Assembly (NCBI GenBank): GCA_018292915.2
Contig: JACVVK020000396.1
Span: 355,001-419,000 of the forward strand
Reading direction: 5' to 3'
DNA length: 64,000 nucleotides
From: Batillaria attramentaria
Taxonomy: Eukaryota > Mollusca > Gastropoda > Batillariidae
The notes beneath the pieces are model-generated. The model did not search any database, was not told the DNA's origin, and saw only the letters and a program-made list of their open reading frames with translations. The number at the start of each line of letters is the position of its first letter. The first letter of the stretch is position 1. Both the position numbers and the translations under genes were made by a program. Positions 61,259 through 64,000 of the stretch are shown here, in pieces.

Positions 61259-61309
<51 letters not shown>
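61259..61309. repeat. (AT)n microsatellite
   Basis: An uninterrupted AT dinucleotide run, the only long one of this type in the window. Confidence 0.95.
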
Positions 61310-61311
<2 letters not shown>

Positions 61312-62911
61312 CAACATCTCATTTGATAATAAATGCATCTTCAATGAGGACAGGACACACTAAATTGTTCCCCTATAGTTACAAGCCTACACTGACATAA
61401 TTACGTACTTTTGTTGTAGATGTTAACTAGCTAGCAGGGCAAAAGTGAATGCAAGCTCGGCACTCTTGTGAACATTTATGTATTTCTGCATGAGGCGAAG
61501 ATATTATGATCTCCAGCAAACGATTTCAGATGAAAATATACAATAATTTCAAAGACTTGAACAAAAAGGCCTGGACATGTGTTGGATTTGTCTTGATCTA
61601 GCCCACCATTGTACTTTTGTGCAGCCATGAACTCTTTTGGCCTAAGGCACATTCCTGTTTGTTAAATGTCTCTATGTAATGCCCACCGAAGCCTTAACGC
61701 CCCCCCCCCCCCCCTTTCTCTGTCTCTCTCCCTGGTCCATCCTTAGAGACTAGAATGGCATTTGTAGACACATCATGCAGAATACAAGATATGCTGGACT
61801 CTTGAAATACGTTTTTGTTGCCTGCTGGATGTGCTCTGTATACAAGTATACCTACATTATTCAAAGCTATTTTTTTCTCAGAGTAGCGTGCACCCGGCGT
61901 GACCTGTACATGGCCCAAAGTTTTCTTGCGTGTTTTTTTTTATTTTTTTAATTTTTGACCTTGCACACTTACAGTGGGGCAAGTGAAGCAAACAGCGAAA
62001 CTCGATACACAGCCAACCAGGAAGCATTTCACCGACCTAGATCGGTAGACATGTATGACTAGACTGTTATGCCTCTTGTCGCTAGGCGCTTACGTTGTAC
62101 GAACACAAGTGTATTGATATCGTTGCGTACATGTGTGCATGTGCGTTTCACAAGAACAGGGTGAGGTGATAAACCCACCCTACTTAGATCAGCGCCAGGT
62201 CATACACCAAGCTGTATGAAATATGGTCGGTGATCCGTGTAGCCAGGACCAACTAGTCTACATTAAATACATTCAACACGCCAGCTGAAATATGTATATT
62301 TTTATTTTTTAACATACTAAATACTCTAACAGTTAGAACAGCTGTCATTTTGAAAAATGTTTGTGCGAAAAGCTGTATATACGATTATCCTAAAATGGAA
62401 AGGTGCCCTTCTCACTCATATACAGCTGAGATGTTTGTGTTCCAAAGAACAATGTGGGAAAAAATAATCCAGTTGGGACCACATAATATTTGTGGCGTAT
62501 TTGTTTTACATATGCCTGAATAATGTGTTATGCTTCTGATTTGACAAGATAGCTTCAAACAGCTCACGTTTTATATATGTATACATTTTAAAGTAGGCGA
62601 AGTAAGTAAAGCTGAGAGCGCACGTTTTCGGCTTTAGCGATACCTTTGTTTCTATTCTATATTAAATTAATGTATATATTTTATGTGTATATTTTATGAG
62701 AAATTTGGAGCTTTGTAAGTATTCTAAACGAATCATCTAGTCCACTAATGTGTTGTCCAAAACATGTCAGCAGGCATTGATACCAGTGTGGCCGAAATAG
62801 ATTTTACATTTGCCATCAACGTGCAATACTTCTGCTTTCTATGTGTATAAATTCTGCATTCTCTTGTATAAAACACATCAAATGTAAGCATGAAAGACAA
62901 ATTTTGTAATA

Positions 62912-62954
<43 letters not shown>

Positions 62955-64000
62955 CGGACATTTGTACATGCCCGTGAATACTTTTTCAACCGTTTCACTT
63001 TTGCTGTTCGTCATCATTTTGGAAGTGTGTGTGTTTTGTCTTACCCGAATGTCAATTATTCTTTGATTCTCGCAACCTGTGGTGAAAGCGACATCGACAA
63101 CGACAGCAAAAACAAACTCGTATTTTTACCCCGGACATTAGTTCCACACCTCAAAAACTGCAATCATTACCCATGTTTCCATGTACTGCGGAGCTGGTTA
63201 CTGAATTACTTTCTTATCATTTTGTTGATTGTGTATATATTCACGTATTTATTGCATTCTTTAGTGGTGTGTTCTTGACGTTCGCTGTACATAATGATGA
63301 AATCCCATGTCATGTCTTTAATATTTTCCTTTCATCACAAGAGAGACAGCATCATTACCCACATTTCTGATACGTCATTCAGTACCAGGTGGGTAGCCTA
63401 GTGTTTTGAGCTACACCTGTGAAAAGGTCGGTCACCGGGTACATGGACTGTCTGCTGTCCATTCCAGCTTCAAACAACTATTACACTTAGAACTATTATG
63501 GGTTTTTGTTTTTGTTCATTTGTTCGGTTTGTGTGTTTGTTTGTTTGTTTTTTTGGGGGGGAGGGGGGGTTGTTGTTGTTGCTTTTTTGTATGATTTGTT
63601 TTTCTAATTGCAGTTTGAATCTTTCCATACTGATAAAATTCATATCATAAAAATTTTGAGACTTTGGCCATGTTTTGCGTGCGTGTTCACGTTTCTCAAA
63701 AACTGTTTCAAGTGTCACCGACTTATCTGCCATCCAGTAGGATGTTGTACAAACTAAATATGTGTGAAGGATACTAGGTGAATGTAGCATACAGATATAA
63801 CCCTGGGAACAGGAAACAAATATCAAACAGAAGACCGCTTGCAATTCGCATCAATAAATGTGTGTTTGTCAGTTTCTCAAATATGAACCAAGTGTTTTAA
63901 AGGCTTATTTTGCTTGAGTGTTATGTCAGCCAACCAATTCTTTGGTGTTCATACTCTGACAAATTTACGGAATATGTTGTAGATTTCTTTATTTTTCACA
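61310..64000. other. Distal flank with duplicated segment
   Basis: No gene recognised. Blocks at 62188-62215 and 62470-62560 match the flank of gene 2 (15985-16015, 16370-16460). (CA)n lies at 62911-62950, CCCC tracts near 61700 and G-tracts near 63555. Confidence 0.5.

Overview
The window is eukaryotic genomic DNA, most likely from a mollusc and probably a gastropod. It has intron-split genes, very dense (CA)n/(GT)n and (GA)n microsatellites, tRNA-derived SINEs, non-LTR and Ty3/Gypsy-type retrotransposons and a mariner element. The species assignment is inference only. There are no bacterial operons, rRNA genes or CRISPR arrays. Most long open frames are translated repeats; the real genes are made of short exons that I assembled by joining GT..AG boundaries with matching phase.

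Five related immune-type receptor genes can be assembled, each with an uninterrupted frame across all joins. (1) 617-4769 (-): signal peptide, Ig-like domain, Thr/Pro stalk, transmembrane segment (TM), short tail. (2) 7145-13654 (+): signal peptide, three Ig-like domains, TM, tyrosine-rich tail. (3) 18349-25686 (-): signal peptide, Ig-like domain, stalk, TM, SAM-like helical domain, then an AIG1/GIMAP-type GTPase, apparently a membrane receptor with its own intracellular GTPase. (4) 39987-46904 (-): the same ectodomain and TM, two SAM-like domains and no GTPase. (5) 50121-56258 (+): paralogue of gene 2. Genes 1/2 and 4/5 are head-to-head pairs, which suggests a duplicated divergent unit. A relic of the last exon of a gene 5-like gene lies at 60058-60124, followed by flank that resembles the flank of gene 2.

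Between genes 3 and 4 is a nest of transposons. A nearly intact Ty3/Gypsy-like element (28470-37025, minus strand, 314-bp LTRs with one mismatch, target duplication CAATA) sits at the tail of an older LINE remnant. A full-length non-LTR element with an intact 1002-residue endonuclease/reverse transcriptase frame (32831-36128) is inserted in its gag with a 12-bp target duplication. A mariner copy with a broken transposase lies in an intron of gene 5 inside another repeat. Two SINE families, a repeat family carrying palindromes and TGACGTCA motifs, and many microsatellites fill introns and intergenic DNA, some of them touching splice sites.

Working idea (inference): the cluster pairs cell-surface Ig receptors with two kinds of cytoplasmic output, SH2-type tyrosine motifs in the plus-strand genes and SAM-like/GTPase modules in the minus-strand genes. 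All gene models are predictions from splice signals, phase and paralogue comparison, with no transcript support.
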